Positions 30,960 through 39,789 of a stretch of 64,000 nucleotides of DNA are shown piece by piece. Made by a program: the position numbers and the translations under genes. Below the pieces are notes generated by a model. The model had not been told where the DNA came from, did not search any database, and worked only from the letters and a program-made list of their open reading frames with translations. How positions within the stretch are numbered: position 1 is the first letter of the stretch; each line of letters opens with the position of its first letter. The DNA is from Bradyrhizobium sp. WSM471 (GTDB lineage: Bacteria > Pseudomonadota > Alphaproteobacteria > Rhizobiales > Xanthobacteraceae), in NCBI RefSeq assembly GCF_000244915.1, contig NZ_CM001442.1, forward strand, positions 4,588,001 to 4,652,000, read 5' to 3'.

Positions 30960-31740
30960 TGCTTCGTCATTCCACCCTCTTGATCCAAGAGGGCGCAGAG
31001 AAGGCCGGGTGCTGACCTCGCACCCGCGGTCCGCTGCGCGAAAAGCACACGCAGGAAAACCGCACAGCAGCATACAGGTGGTGCCAATCACTCGGCCTTC
31101 CCTGCGCGATGGTTGGACGGCTTATGCCGTGCTCTCCCGGGAGCCGAGTTCTCTTTGGCCTCCCTCACCCCAGCGAAAGTCGCCGACACCGCGCCGGTTG
31201 ACGCGCATGCCGCATCCGCAAGAGCTTGACCGTAGCAACGACGGCCAGGACCACACGGTTTTGCCGTACGCACGGCCCGCCATTTCGCCGCAGTTTTTCC
31301 AGCCCTGTCGACGGAGCCGGAAACTTACAGACGAGACGAACCTAACAGCGCCGCTCGTCGGAACGAAGCCATGGGCTCACGGAGAGCAATCCGCCCTGCC
31401 CTTGGCCTCTCGCACCCGAACGCTGCCGCGTCCACCGCAAGCCCGGCTCGCAATCAAGACGACAACGAGATCGCCCCTCAAGGATGAGCCGGGATGACCG
31501 ACACATACGTCAAAACCGAATTTCGGTAAAGCGGAATATTTTGCCCGAGTGGATTGACACGGGCGTATCGAGAAATGGTCAAGATGTTTTGCCCGACGGG
31601 CAAACGCGACGGCTTCGTGGCGCCTGGCCGTCGGGTTTGTCGAGACGGTTTGGACAGCGGTCGCCTTGCGGCGCTGGGTCCGGTCATAGCCATCACTGGA
31701 CCTCAGCGACTTAACCTAGGCGCCTCGCCCTCTTCTCCTT
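30960..31740. other. Long gene-free stretch, probable conserved non-coding repeat element
   Basis: No convincing gene is present in about 780 bases: frames are short, codon bias is absent, and predicted peptides are Arg/Pro/Ser-rich. The stretch opens with a hairpin (ccctcttg-atc-caagaggg, 30975-30993). A middle part contains gcttatgccgtgctctcccg. Near the end there is a perfect palindrome (tttgcccg-a-cgggcaaa, 31588-31604). I recall very similar sequence recurring between genes in Bradyrhizobium genomes, but this is memory, not a search. It could be an untranslated repeat family or a decayed mobile element. Confidence 0.5.
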
Positions 31741-31751
31741 AAACGGGCGGG

Positions 31752-32042
31752 CTACGCCCGCCCCCTCGGACGCTGAGCCTGAGCCCAGGCCGCGGTGACG
31801 TCGCGCGGCGGGACGTCGACGCGCCGGATCGGCGTCAACTCGCCGGAGGCGGAGATGATCGCAGTCTCCTCGCGACGGCAGCGCGGGCACACGAAGCGGA
31901 CCTCGTTTGGCGAAGCCGACCAGCTCGAACGTTTCACATTGGCCGCCATCGGCCAGGCCGCGCAATGCGAGCATGACACCAGGAACCGACCGGGATCGAG
32001 CATACCCATTCCAAAGGACTCCGCGTCCTGCCATCCCTCCAA
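31752..32042 (-). CDS. Small hypothetical protein with two CxxC pairs
   Basis: An open frame of 96 aa (or 85 or 83 from internal ATGs at 32009 and 32003). Two CxxC pairs, CSHC near residue 24 and CPRC near residue 53, are spaced like a zinc ribbon. The C-terminal part is Arg-rich. No family was recognised. It stands alone downstream of the long non-coding element, on the minus strand with the small genes that follow. Confidence 0.5.
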   Translation of the reverse strand: MEGWQDAESFGMGMLDPGRFLVSCSHCAAWPMAANVKRSSWSASPNEVRFVCPRCRREETAIISASGELTPIRRVDVPPRDVTAAWAQAQRPRGRA

Positions 32043-32130
32043 TGATTAATCCATGTGAATCGTTCCGGTGCCAAAACACCGTTGCGACACCGTCAAGGCG
32101 CCCTGGGCCGTCACCAGGAGGCGGAACGGA

Positions 32131-32343
32131 TCAATGGGCGCCCTTGAGCGTGCACGACGTGGTGCAGGTGACCGTGTTGCCATGGTCGCACGCCTTGCAG
32201 GCGGCAACGCACTGGGTCATGTCGCGGGGATTGAAGGAGGTGTAGTTCCGTATCGCGCAGACCGGGGTCGTGCCGGTGATGTCCTGCTCCTGGTTGCAGG
32301 CTGCCGTCATGAGTCCAAACATGATGACCGCAACGAGGCGCAT
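32131..32343 (-). CDS. Small cysteine-rich lipoprotein
   Basis: A protein of 70 aa starting at the ATG at 32343. The N-terminus MRLVAVIMFGLMTAAC is a lipoprotein leader ending in a lipobox (TAAC). The mature part of about 54 residues carries six more cysteines (CAI, CVAACKAC, CTTSC), enough for three disulfides. The longer frame upstream looks non-coding. No family was recognised. Confidence 0.6.
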   Translation of the reverse strand: MRLVAVIMFGLMTAACNQEQDITGTTPVCAIRNYTSFNPRDMTQCVAACKACDHGNTVTCTTSCTLKGAH

Positions 32344-32490
32344 GGGATCGCCCTGTAAGGCACGACGAAACAATCTCGCGAGGCGCGTTGCACCGCAACG
32401 TGCCCCGGCATTCCCACAGCGGAGAAGCAGCAAGCGTCCCCGCATCTGCATTGAGGATGCGCGCCAAGTGTTAAGAACGGATTGCCGGCG

Positions 32491-32667
32491 TCAGGCCGCA
32501 GCCTTGCTCGCGATCGCCTGCCGCATGTCCACCGCCAGCTGGCGGTACTGCTCCGAAAGCTTCAGATAAAACTCGCGCTTGGTGCTGTCGGTGGCGAGCC
32601 TGGCGATCAGCTCGCATTCGGCGGTGAGCGTCTCGAACCGTTCGAGCCTGTTCTCAAGTTCTGTCAT
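32491..32667 (-). CDS. Small helical hypothetical protein
   Basis: A predicted all-helical protein of 58 aa beginning MTELENRLERFETL. Heptad-like spacing of Leu, Phe and Ala suggests a short coiled coil or helical hairpin. A GGGGA lies about eight bases upstream of the ATG at 32667. The function is unknown. It lies just downstream of the membrane cyclase gene on the same strand. Confidence 0.6.
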   Translation of the reverse strand: MTELENRLERFETLTAECELIARLATDSTKREFYLKLSEQYRQLAVDMRQAIASKAAA

Positions 32668-32772
32668 CGGCGTGTCCCCGTCAAACGCCTCAAGGACACC
32701 AAACCTAAGCCCGGGAAATAGGTCACGGCGAACATCGTTATCGAGTAGAATCAATTTTTCCCGCGCGGCCGA

Positions 32773-34509
32773 CTATTTCTGCTCCAACCGCCAGGCGCCG
32801 TCCCAGCCCTCGTCCGGCGGATTGGCCTCGAACCGCGTGAGACGGGCAAGCATTGCCCGCGAGGGGCCGTCGCCCGGGACGGCTTCAAGTGCCGCGTTGA
32901 AGCCGGCGCGGGCCTCGTCGAAACGGCGGGCGCGATAGGCGGCGAGGCCTCCAGCGTAGTGCGAACGCAGGCTCTCCTGCGCGGCCGTGAGCGCGCCTGC
33001 CCGGCCCATCACCTCGAAGATTGTTTGCGCCGCGCTCTGGCCGGCGACTGCAAGACGATCGACCTCGCGCAATTCGAAGTGCGAGCCGGTCGCATCCGCC
33101 GTCGCCTGCGAGATCAGGATACGGGTGCCATAGGCCTTGTTGACGGCCTCCAGCCGCGAGGCGAGGTTCACGGCATCGCCCATCACGGTGAAGCTCATCA
33201 TCAGCTCGGAGCCGATGCTGCCGGTCAGGACCTCGCCGGTGGCGATCCCGATGCGCAGGTCGCAGGGCGCGGGCATGGCGCGGATGCCGAGCAGGTCAGG
33301 CAACTGCTTCTGCAGTGCCGGCAACTGCTCGGCCATGTCGAGCGCGGCGAAGCAGGCAAGCTGAGCCTGCTCCTCCTCCTCGATGAAGGGCGGGCCCCAG
33401 TAGGACATGATGGCATCGCCGATATATTTGTCGATGATGCCGCGGTTGCTCCTGATCGGACCGGACATGACGGTGAAATAGTGGTTCATCACCCTGACCA
33501 GCCCGCGCGGAGTCATACCCTCGCTCATCGCGGTGAAGCCGCTCATGTCGCAGAACATGATGGTCATCACCCGGCGTTCGCCATCGATCGCGACCTCCGG
33601 CCGGTCGATCAGCCCCTGCACCACCTTGGGATCGATGTAGCGACCGAATGTCTCGCGGACGCGCTCATTGTGCCTGAGCTGCTCGGTCATGCGGTTGAAG
33701 GCTGCGGCCAGCTCGCCGATCTCGTCCTGGGTGGAGACGGTGATGGTCTTGTCGAAGCGGCCGGCCTCGACCTCGCGCGTGCCGGCGAGCAGCAGCCGCA
33801 CTGGGCGCGTAATGCCGCTGGATACCAGGAGCGCAAAGGCAAATCCGAGCACCGCCGCCAGCAAGGTCACGACTCCCGACACGATAATCGCCTGGTATTG
33901 TCGGCTGATCACCTGCGACGTCGAGAAGAAGACCTGCGTCAGCATGTCGCCGCGGATCGCGTCGACCTTCCGGTTGAACGCATCGCGCAGCGAATCGAGC
34001 TGTTCGAGCGTCCCGCGGGCCTCGGCCATGTCCTTGGCCTCGATCTGCTTGAGCAGCTTCATATTGCCCTCGTCCAGATTGCGCCGCAGCTCGGCGACAG
34101 CGCTTTCGATACGAACGTCGAGCCGTGCCAGTGCGGCGTTGTCGGAATAGGTCCTGGGGTCGTCGATGATGGCGTTGATGAGCTTGCGCGCGGTCTCGGC
34201 CTCCTCCTCGAACTTGTGGTCCAATGCCTCGAAATCGCGAAGCCGCGCCGCGTAGCCCTCCTCGTCCGACGGCAACTGCATCTTCGTCATGACCATGCGC
34301 CGCAGCGCCAGCGCCCGCTCCAGCGAGCGGATATTGGCGCGGGCGAGATGGCTGTACGCCGGGATGTAACGGTTGGTCAGCTCGTCCAGCAGGACGCCGA
34401 CCTGGCTCGACATCACCATCGACAGGATCGAGGTGACCAGCATCAGGACGATCAATCCGAGGGCGATGCCGACGATCTTGCGCCGGATCGACTGGTTGAA
34501 GAGCGGCAT
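32773..34509 (-). CDS. Membrane-anchored class III adenylate/guanylate cyclase with HAMP domain
   Basis: A protein of 578 aa that should make a cyclic nucleotide from ATP or GTP. Two membrane helices (about residues 12-33 and 197-220) enclose a helical periplasmic sensor region. A HAMP domain follows (SGITRPVRLLLAGTREVEAG). The catalytic domain (about 305-500) has the metal aspartates in MTIMFCDMSGFT and IDKYIGDAIMSYW, and the transition-state Asn and Arg in GDAVNLASRLE. The last 70 residues look TPR-like. Substrate specificity cannot be read with certainty. The ATG at 34509 (MPLFNQSIRR) is preferred over 34554. The effector could be any cNMP-binding protein, including the glutaminase at 56184. 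Confidence 0.9.
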   Translation of the reverse strand: MPLFNQSIRRKIVGIALGLIVLMLVTSILSMVMSSQVGVLLDELTNRYIPAYSHLARANIRSLERALALRRMVMTKMQLPSDEEGYAARLRDFEALDHKFEEEAETARKLINAIIDDPRTYSDNAALARLDVRIESAVAELRRNLDEGNMKLLKQIEAKDMAEARGTLEQLDSLRDAFNRKVDAIRGDMLTQVFFSTSQVISRQYQAIIVSGVVTLLAAVLGFAFALLVSSGITRPVRLLLAGTREVEAGRFDKTITVSTQDEIGELAAAFNRMTEQLRHNERVRETFGRYIDPKVVQGLIDRPEVAIDGERRVMTIMFCDMSGFTAMSEGMTPRGLVRVMNHYFTVMSGPIRSNRGIIDKYIGDAIMSYWGPPFIEEEEQAQLACFAALDMAEQLPALQKQLPDLLGIRAMPAPCDLRIGIATGEVLTGSIGSELMMSFTVMGDAVNLASRLEAVNKAYGTRILISQATADATGSHFELREVDRLAVAGQSAAQTIFEVMGRAGALTAAQESLRSHYAGGLAAYRARRFDEARAGFNAALEAVPGDGPSRAMLARLTRFEANPPDEGWDGAWRLEQK

Positions 34510-34643
34510 GGGATGTGCGGCAAAAGGGGCTGAAGGAACTACTATGGAACCCAATACACGCTATTTGGCCGAGGGAATACGCACAATCCGCCCCGTGTGA
34601 CGCCGAGAGCCGCCCACAACCGTCGCGCGAGCCTTGTTCGTTA

Positions 34644-34838
34644 ATGAAGGTTAAGAGACCCGCTCGACCCGCCGTTGCACAGGTTCCCTCGCTCCATCCG
34701 TATTTCGCCGCATTGTTGGAACAGCTTGAGGATGCGAAACGACGTCGTGTCACCGTTTTTGACGCCGTTTTGATTCTCGAGCCGCATATCGTCGCGGACT
34801 TTGGTTTGTACTGGTTTCGCAGGGGGACCACGGAATGA
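34644..34838 (+). CDS. Possible small gene coupled to slt
   Basis: An open frame of 64 aa whose TGA overlaps the slt ATG (ATGA at 34835-34838). It begins MKVKRPARPAVAQVPSLHPY and has a helical, Leu/Glu/Arg-rich middle and a hydrophobic end. The third-position GC content is lower than that of true genes nearby, and no good ribosome binding site precedes it. It could be a leader peptide or chance. Upstream, 34510-34643 holds nothing else I can name; it must carry the divergent cyclase and slt promoters. Confidence 0.3.
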   Translation: MKVKRPARPAVAQVPSLHPYFAALLEQLEDAKRRRVTVFDAVLILEPHIVADFGLYWFRRGTTE

Positions 34839-37024
34839 ACCAGTGCCTACGCTCGCTCGCGTGTGTCGTTGCCGTGGCCGCTTTGGCCTTCATCCCTACC
34901 GAACTGGCAGCGAAGAGCGGTCACAAATCGTCCGCGCCGAAGAAGACGCATGAGGCGAAAGCCGGCAAGCAGCGCCACGCCTCCACCGGCAAAGCGCGGC
35001 ACGGCAAGCATGCCGAGGCCAAGCGCAAGTCGAAGAAGCAGGACGACGCGCCCTCGGACAAGCCGGCAGCCCCGCCGCTGACCGGCGATCTCGCCGCGCT
35101 GAAGGATGCCATCGATCTCGCGCGGAAGGGCAAGACCGAGGATGCGAGCGCGGCACGCGACCGCATTGCCGACCCAGCCGGACAGAAACTCGCCGACTGG
35201 TTCATGCTGCGCCATTCCGAGAGCACGGCGAACTTCAGGCGCTACGCCGCCTTCCTCGCCGCCAATCCGGACTGGCCGAGCAGCGCGCTGCTCCGCCGCC
35301 GTGCCGAGGCGCGGCTGTGGCAGGAGAAGGCCGACGCGGCGACCGTGCACAAATTCACGATGGACCGGCCGACCAGCGCCAAGGGCAAGTTCGCGCTCGC
35401 CCGCGTGCTGATGACCGAGGGCGACAGCGACAGGGCCGCGCGTCTGGTGCGCGATGCCTGGCGCACCGACGAATTGTCCGAGCGCAGCGAGGAAGATTCC
35501 TACGAAGCGTTTCGCGATCTCCTGACCGCCGAGGATCATCGCGCCCGCTTGGACAAGCGCCTCGGCGCCAAGGACTACGCAGGCGCGCGGCGCGCAGCCA
35601 AGCGGCTCGGCGAGGATGCGCTGGCGATCGTCAAGGCCTGCGCCGCGGTCACCGGCAAGGCCAGCAAGGCCAAGGATTATCTCGAGGACGTCTCAGCCGA
35701 GGCGCGGCGCGACCTCGGCTATGTGCTGTGCCGCGCGCAATGGCATCTCCAGAATGACCGCATTGACGACGCGGCCGAGGTGATCCTGGCCGCCGCGCCC
35801 GATACGATGGCGGCGCAAGACACCGACGCCTGGTGGCGCGAGCGCCGCCTGCTGGCGCGAAAGCTGCTCGACCAGGGCAAGTCCAAAACCGCCTACGATT
35901 TGGTGCGCTCGGCGGCCTTGCCCGCGATGGAGGTCTATCGCGTCGACTATCACTTCATGTGCGGCTGGATCGCGTTGCGCTATCTCGACGATCCCAAGGC
36001 GGCGATGAGGCACTTCGCCGCGATCGACGAAGGTTCGGCCAACCCGATCGCGCTGTCGCGCGCGCATTATTGGCGCGGCCGCGCGGCCGAGGCGATGAAC
36101 GCAACCGCGGATGCGCGCCTGAGCTATCAGGCTGCGGCGCGCTATCCGACTGCCTATTACGGCCAACTCGCCCGCGCCAGGCTCGGTCTCGACCGCATCG
36201 AGCTGCGCGCGCCCTCGCCCGTGCTCGCAGCAGTCGACACGCCGCCCGCGGACGAGCGCGTGCGCGCCGCCGACATGCTCTACGGCGTCGGTGAGCGCGA
36301 CATGGTGTTTTACTTCGCCGAGGATTTCGCCAAGGAGAGCACCGACGTCGCGGCACTCGAAGCGCTCGGCGAGCTCGCCGGCCGGCGCAACGATGCGCGG
36401 GTGATGCTGGAGGTCGGCAAGTCGGCACTGGCGCGCGGGCTCGCGCTCGATCACTACGCGTTCCCGACCATCGGTATTCCCGAGCACAAGCAGGTCGCGC
36501 CCGCGATCGACCCCAGCGTGATCTATTCGGTGGCACGCACCGAAAGCTCGTTCGACCAGCGCGACAAATCGGCCGCCAACGCAGTCGGGTTGATGCAGGT
36601 GACGCCGGAAGCGGGCCGCGACACCGCAAAGCGCTTCGGCCTGACCTATGACTGGGACAAGATGGTCTCCGATCCCGTCTACAACACGCAGATGGGCGCG
36701 GCCGAGCTCAGCGCACTGATGTCGGAATACCGCGGCAACCAGATCATGACCTTCGCCGGCTACAATGCCGGCCGTGGCCGCGTGCGCGAATGGGTGCAGG
36801 CGCGCGGCGACCCGAGGGATCCCAAGGTCGATCCGGTCGACTGGGTCGAGCGCATCCCGCTGTCGGAAACGCGCAACTACGTCCAGCGCGTGATCGAGAA
36901 CGTGCTGGTCTACCGCGCCCGGTTCGAGGGCAGCGGCATGATCGCCGGCAAGAGCGATCAGCGTGTGGTGACCAAGGACGCGGCGGCCGTGGCGACGCCG
37001 GTAGGATTTATGGGAACGGAGTAG
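34835..37024 (+). CDS. Soluble lytic murein transglycosylase
   Basis: A periplasmic Slt70-type enzyme of 729 aa that cleaves peptidoglycan with formation of 1,6-anhydro ends. The signal peptide ends near residue 25 (ELAAK). A Lys/Ala-rich linker and a long superhelical domain (about residues 90-540) precede the C-terminal SLT domain (about 555-690). Catalytic Glu is E570 in ARTESSF, and the fold motifs AVGLMQVTP, MTFAGYNAG and RVREW are clear. Product turnover would feed NagZ. The IS begins 33 bases after its stop. Confidence 0.94.
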   Translation: MNQCLRSLACVVAVAALAFIPTELAAKSGHKSSAPKKTHEAKAGKQRHASTGKARHGKHAEAKRKSKKQDDAPSDKPAAPPLTGDLAALKDAIDLARKGKTEDASAARDRIADPAGQKLADWFMLRHSESTANFRRYAAFLAANPDWPSSALLRRRAEARLWQEKADAATVHKFTMDRPTSAKGKFALARVLMTEGDSDRAARLVRDAWRTDELSERSEEDSYEAFRDLLTAEDHRARLDKRLGAKDYAGARRAAKRLGEDALAIVKACAAVTGKASKAKDYLEDVSAEARRDLGYVLCRAQWHLQNDRIDDAAEVILAAAPDTMAAQDTDAWWRERRLLARKLLDQGKSKTAYDLVRSAALPAMEVYRVDYHFMCGWIALRYLDDPKAAMRHFAAIDEGSANPIALSRAHYWRGRAAEAMNATADARLSYQAAARYPTAYYGQLARARLGLDRIELRAPSPVLAAVDTPPADERVRAADMLYGVGERDMVFYFAEDFAKESTDVAALEALGELAGRRNDARVMLEVGKSALARGLALDHYAFPTIGIPEHKQVAPAIDPSVIYSVARTESSFDQRDKSAANAVGLMQVTPEAGRDTAKRFGLTYDWDKMVSDPVYNTQMGAAELSALMSEYRGNQIMTFAGYNAGRGRVREWVQARGDPRDPKVDPVDWVERIPLSETRNYVQRVIENVLVYRARFEGSGMIAGKSDQRVVTKDAAAVATPVGFMGTE

Positions 37025-37057
37025 CCGCTTACATCCGCTCTATCCCCTCATCCTGAG

Positions 37058-38603
37058 AGGGTGAGAATCTTTCGTCTAAACGGGCATTTGCCGTAGCCGC
37101 TTTGCTATGATTCGATGACGGGGCGAAGCAGGGCAGATGATGGCTGACGATCAATTGTTCGAAGACTTGCCCGAGCAGGATAAGCCACTACCCAAGGGAC
37201 GTGGCGCGGTGCGGTTGCGAGAACCGGAACGCAGCCAGATGAGCATGCAGGTCGCGGCATTGGACGATCTGGTAGGGGATGATCATCCGGTCCGCGCGGT
37301 TTGGTCGTTTGTCGAGGGGCTGGATCTGTCGGCGCTGTACGACGTCATCAAGGCGCGGGAGGGCGAGCCCGGACATCCGCCGGCCTCGCCGAAGCTGATG
37401 CTGGCGCTTTGGCTCTGGGCCACGATCGATGGAGTGGGCAGCGCTCGCCAACTGGACCGGCTGTGCCGGGATCATCTGATCTATCGTTGGTTGTGCGGCG
37501 GAGTGTCGATGAACTATCACAGCCTGTCGAACTTCCGGATCGCCCATATGGCGGTTCTGGAACGGCTGCTGACACAGGGCGTCGCGTCGATGGTGGACGC
37601 TGGATTGGTGTCGCTCGACACCTTGGCGCAGGATGGTTTGCGGGTGCGCGCGGCGGCCGGAGCGGGCTCGTTCCGCCGGCGGCCACGGCTTGATGAGTTG
37701 AAGACGGCAGCGCAGACGCGGGTGGAGCGCCTGCGCTTTGAAGTCGAGACCGATCCTGCGGCCGATGATCGGCGTCGGCGTGCGGCAAAGGAGCGTGGCG
37801 CCCGCGAGCGTGCGGAGCGGATCGCGGCGGCGCAGGAACGCATGAAGGAGCTGGAAGCCGAGCGGGAGCGGCGAGAGAAAACCAACAAGAAAGAGGTGGC
37901 CAAGCAGAAGTCGCCGCGCGCTTCCACCACCGATGCCGACGCACGGGTGATGAAGATGGCCGATGGCGGATGGCGCCCGGCCTACAACACACAGATCGTA
38001 TCGGCTCCGGAACACCAGGTGATCGTTGCGGTCGATATCGATACCAGCGGCTCGGATCGGGGCTTGGCCCAGCCGGGGATCGAGATGGTGCATGCCGAAG
38101 GCTACCAACCCTCCAACTATCTGGTCGATGGCGGCTTCACCAAAAACGAAGCCATTGAGTGGGCCCATGCCAACGGTATAAAAGTGTGGTGTCCGCCAGC
38201 GCAGACAAAACACGGCACCGACCCTTATGCCCCGAAGAAAGGTGACGGTGTTGGCGTCGCGGACTGGCGTGAACGCATGAAGAGCGACGATGGCAAGGCG
38301 TTCTACCGGCTGCGTTGCGAACACGAATGCATCAACGCCCATGCCCGACGCATGGGCCTGCGCCAGTTATCCCTGCGCGGCAAGATCAAGGCCCGCATCC
38401 ACCTGTTGTGGTTCGCGGTCGCTCACAACATGATGCGCTTCTTCGCCTTACACGCCAAGGCGCAAGCGGCATAAATAGGCGAGCCCGCACCAACAGGCGC
38501 CTACAAAGCCCCCATCAGCGGGCCGGTTCAGCTGAAAACCTTGGGGTCACCGCTCTCCAGGCAATGCAAAACTCTCCCGGCGGGAGCAAAACATTCTCAA
38601 GCT
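37058..38603 (+). mobile_element. Complete IS element, IS1182-like
   Basis: The ends were placed from the sequence: a 5-bp target duplication ctgag flanks the element (37053-37057 and 38604-38608). The imperfect terminal inverted repeats start agggtgagaat on the left and agcttgagaat on the right, with 13 of 17 matches. Length is 1546 bases. Removing it and one ctgag restores a palindromic repeat (catcctgag-gagcctgcg) like those at 41072, 49448 and 51074. The element looks recent and intact. Confidence 0.85.
37137..38474 (+). CDS. IS1182-like family transposase
   Basis: A transposase of 445 aa filling the element. An N-terminal DNA-binding region (LDDLVGDDHPVRAVWSF, PASPKLMLALWLWA) precedes a long Arg/Glu/Lys-rich helical insert (about residues 200-270) and the DDE-type core around MADGGWRPAYNTQIV, YLVDGGFTKNEAI and the C-terminal region RLRCEHECINAHARRMGLRQ. 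Family assignment is by overall layout; an IS5-group relative is the alternative. The frame is intact, so it may be active. Confidence 0.85.
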   Translation: MMADDQLFEDLPEQDKPLPKGRGAVRLREPERSQMSMQVAALDDLVGDDHPVRAVWSFVEGLDLSALYDVIKAREGEPGHPPASPKLMLALWLWATIDGVGSARQLDRLCRDHLIYRWLCGGVSMNYHSLSNFRIAHMAVLERLLTQGVASMVDAGLVSLDTLAQDGLRVRAAAGAGSFRRRPRLDELKTAAQTRVERLRFEVETDPAADDRRRRAAKERGARERAERIAAAQERMKELEAERERREKTNKKEVAKQKSPRASTTDADARVMKMADGGWRPAYNTQIVSAPEHQVIVAVDIDTSGSDRGLAQPGIEMVHAEGYQPSNYLVDGGFTKNEAIEWAHANGIKVWCPPAQTKHGTDPYAPKKGDGVGVADWRERMKSDDGKAFYRLRCEHECINAHARRMGLRQLSLRGKIKARIHLLWFAVAHNMMRFFALHAKAQAA

Positions 38604-38702
38604 CTGAGGAGCCTGCGAAGCAGGCGTCTCGAAGGATGAAGGCCCAGCTGCCCCGCGGCCATCCTTCGAGACGGCCGCTTTGCGGCCTCCTCAGGACGAG
38701 GT
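38604..38702. repeat. Palindromic repeat type B, split by the IS (right part)
   Basis: The left 13 bases (ccctcatcctgag) lie at 37045-37057, before the IS. The right part continues here with gaggagcctgcgaagcaggcgtctcgaaggatg, then its complement catccttcgagacggccg...cctcctcaggac. The undivided element would be about 107 bases. It is the same family as the copies at 41072, 49448 and 51074. Confidence 0.78.
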
Positions 38703-38734
38703 CGGAGGGTGTGGCGCACAAGCGCCGCGCTGCC

Positions 38735-39703
38735 TCAATCCACCTTGATGTTCGCCGCCTTGATCATCGGCCACCACTTCGCGATCTCCGCCTTCTGGCG
38801 CGCGCCAAGCGCTTCGGGCGTGAGCTGATCCTGGGGTGTCATCTCCAGCCCCTGGCTCTCGAGCTGCTTCTTCACGCCGGGATCGTTCAGCGCTTCCACG
38901 GCTGCGGCATTGAGTTTGACGACGATCGCCTTCGGCGTGCCTTTCGGCACCCACATGCCGGACCAGAGCGTCATGTTGAAACCCTTCAGGCCGGCCTCCG
39001 CCGCCGTCGGGATGTCGGGCGCCGAGGACAGGCGCTTGTCGTCGGTGATGGCGTAAGCGCGAATGGTGCCGGCGCGGACCTGGTTGATGGAGTTCGAGGT
39101 CTGGTCGACGATGACGTCGATCTGGCCGGCGATCAGATCGTTCAGGGCGGGCGCGGTGCCGCGATACGGAACGTATTGCAGCTTGATGCCGCTGATGCTC
39201 TCGAAATAGACCCCGGCGATGTGGCTGCCCGAGCCCGCGCCGGCGGTGCCGGCGGTCGGCGGCGATGGCCGCGACTTCAGCCAGTCCAGCAGCTCCTTCA
39301 GCGAGGTCGCGGGCACCGCGTTCTTGCTGACGACGATCATGGGATTGCTCGGCAGCAGCACCACCGGCTCCAGGTCCGCGACCAGGTCGTAATTGAGCTT
39401 GTAGACGGCGCCGTTGGCGACGTGGGTGCCGAGATGGCCGAACGAGATCGTGTAGCCGTCGGGGGCCGAATGCAGGGCACGGCCGACGCCAATCGAGCCG
39501 CCCGCGCCAGTGACGTTCTCGATCACCAGCGGCTGGCCGAGCGCCGTGCGCATCCGCTCGGCAAGCACCCGTGCCATCGCATCCGACGGACCGCCGGCGG
39601 CGAAGGGCACGATGATGGTGATCGGACGCGAGGGATAGTCGTCGGCGCGCGCGGCGCCTGCAACAGCGAGAATAGCAATCAGCGCAGCCCAGGCGGCCTT
39701 CAT
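38735..39703 (-). CDS. Tripartite tricarboxylate transporter substrate-binding protein (Bug/TctC family)
   Basis: A periplasmic binding protein of 322 aa with a Sec signal peptide ending near residue 20 (GAARA). The family features PITIIVPFAAGGPSDAMAR, the GAGGSIG segment and the DVIVDQTSNS region are visible. It binds a carboxylate or similar small compound; the ligand cannot be predicted. No TctA or TctB membrane partner is encoded nearby, so it is an orphan, as many Bug proteins are. It lies between the IS and threonine synthase. Confidence 0.93.
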   Translation of the reverse strand: MKAAWAALIAILAVAGAARADDYPSRPITIIVPFAAGGPSDAMARVLAERMRTALGQPLVIENVTGAGGSIGVGRALHSAPDGYTISFGHLGTHVANGAVYKLNYDLVADLEPVVLLPSNPMIVVSKNAVPATSLKELLDWLKSRPSPPTAGTAGAGSGSHIAGVYFESISGIKLQYVPYRGTAPALNDLIAGQIDVIVDQTSNSINQVRAGTIRAYAITDDKRLSSAPDIPTAAEAGLKGFNMTLWSGMWVPKGTPKAIVVKLNAAAVEALNDPGVKKQLESQGLEMTPQDQLTPEALGARQKAEIAKWWPMIKAANIKVD

Positions 39704-39789
39704 TGTCTTCTCCCAACGGTGTCATTGTTGCTTTTGTCTCTTCCCGCGTACGGGAAGAGGGATCGTTCGTGAAGAGGCGAAATGACGCG

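Noticed and set aside
30455..31087. Minus-strand open frames over the nested repeats
   Set aside because: They run through palindromic repeats, and the peptides show no fold or bias.
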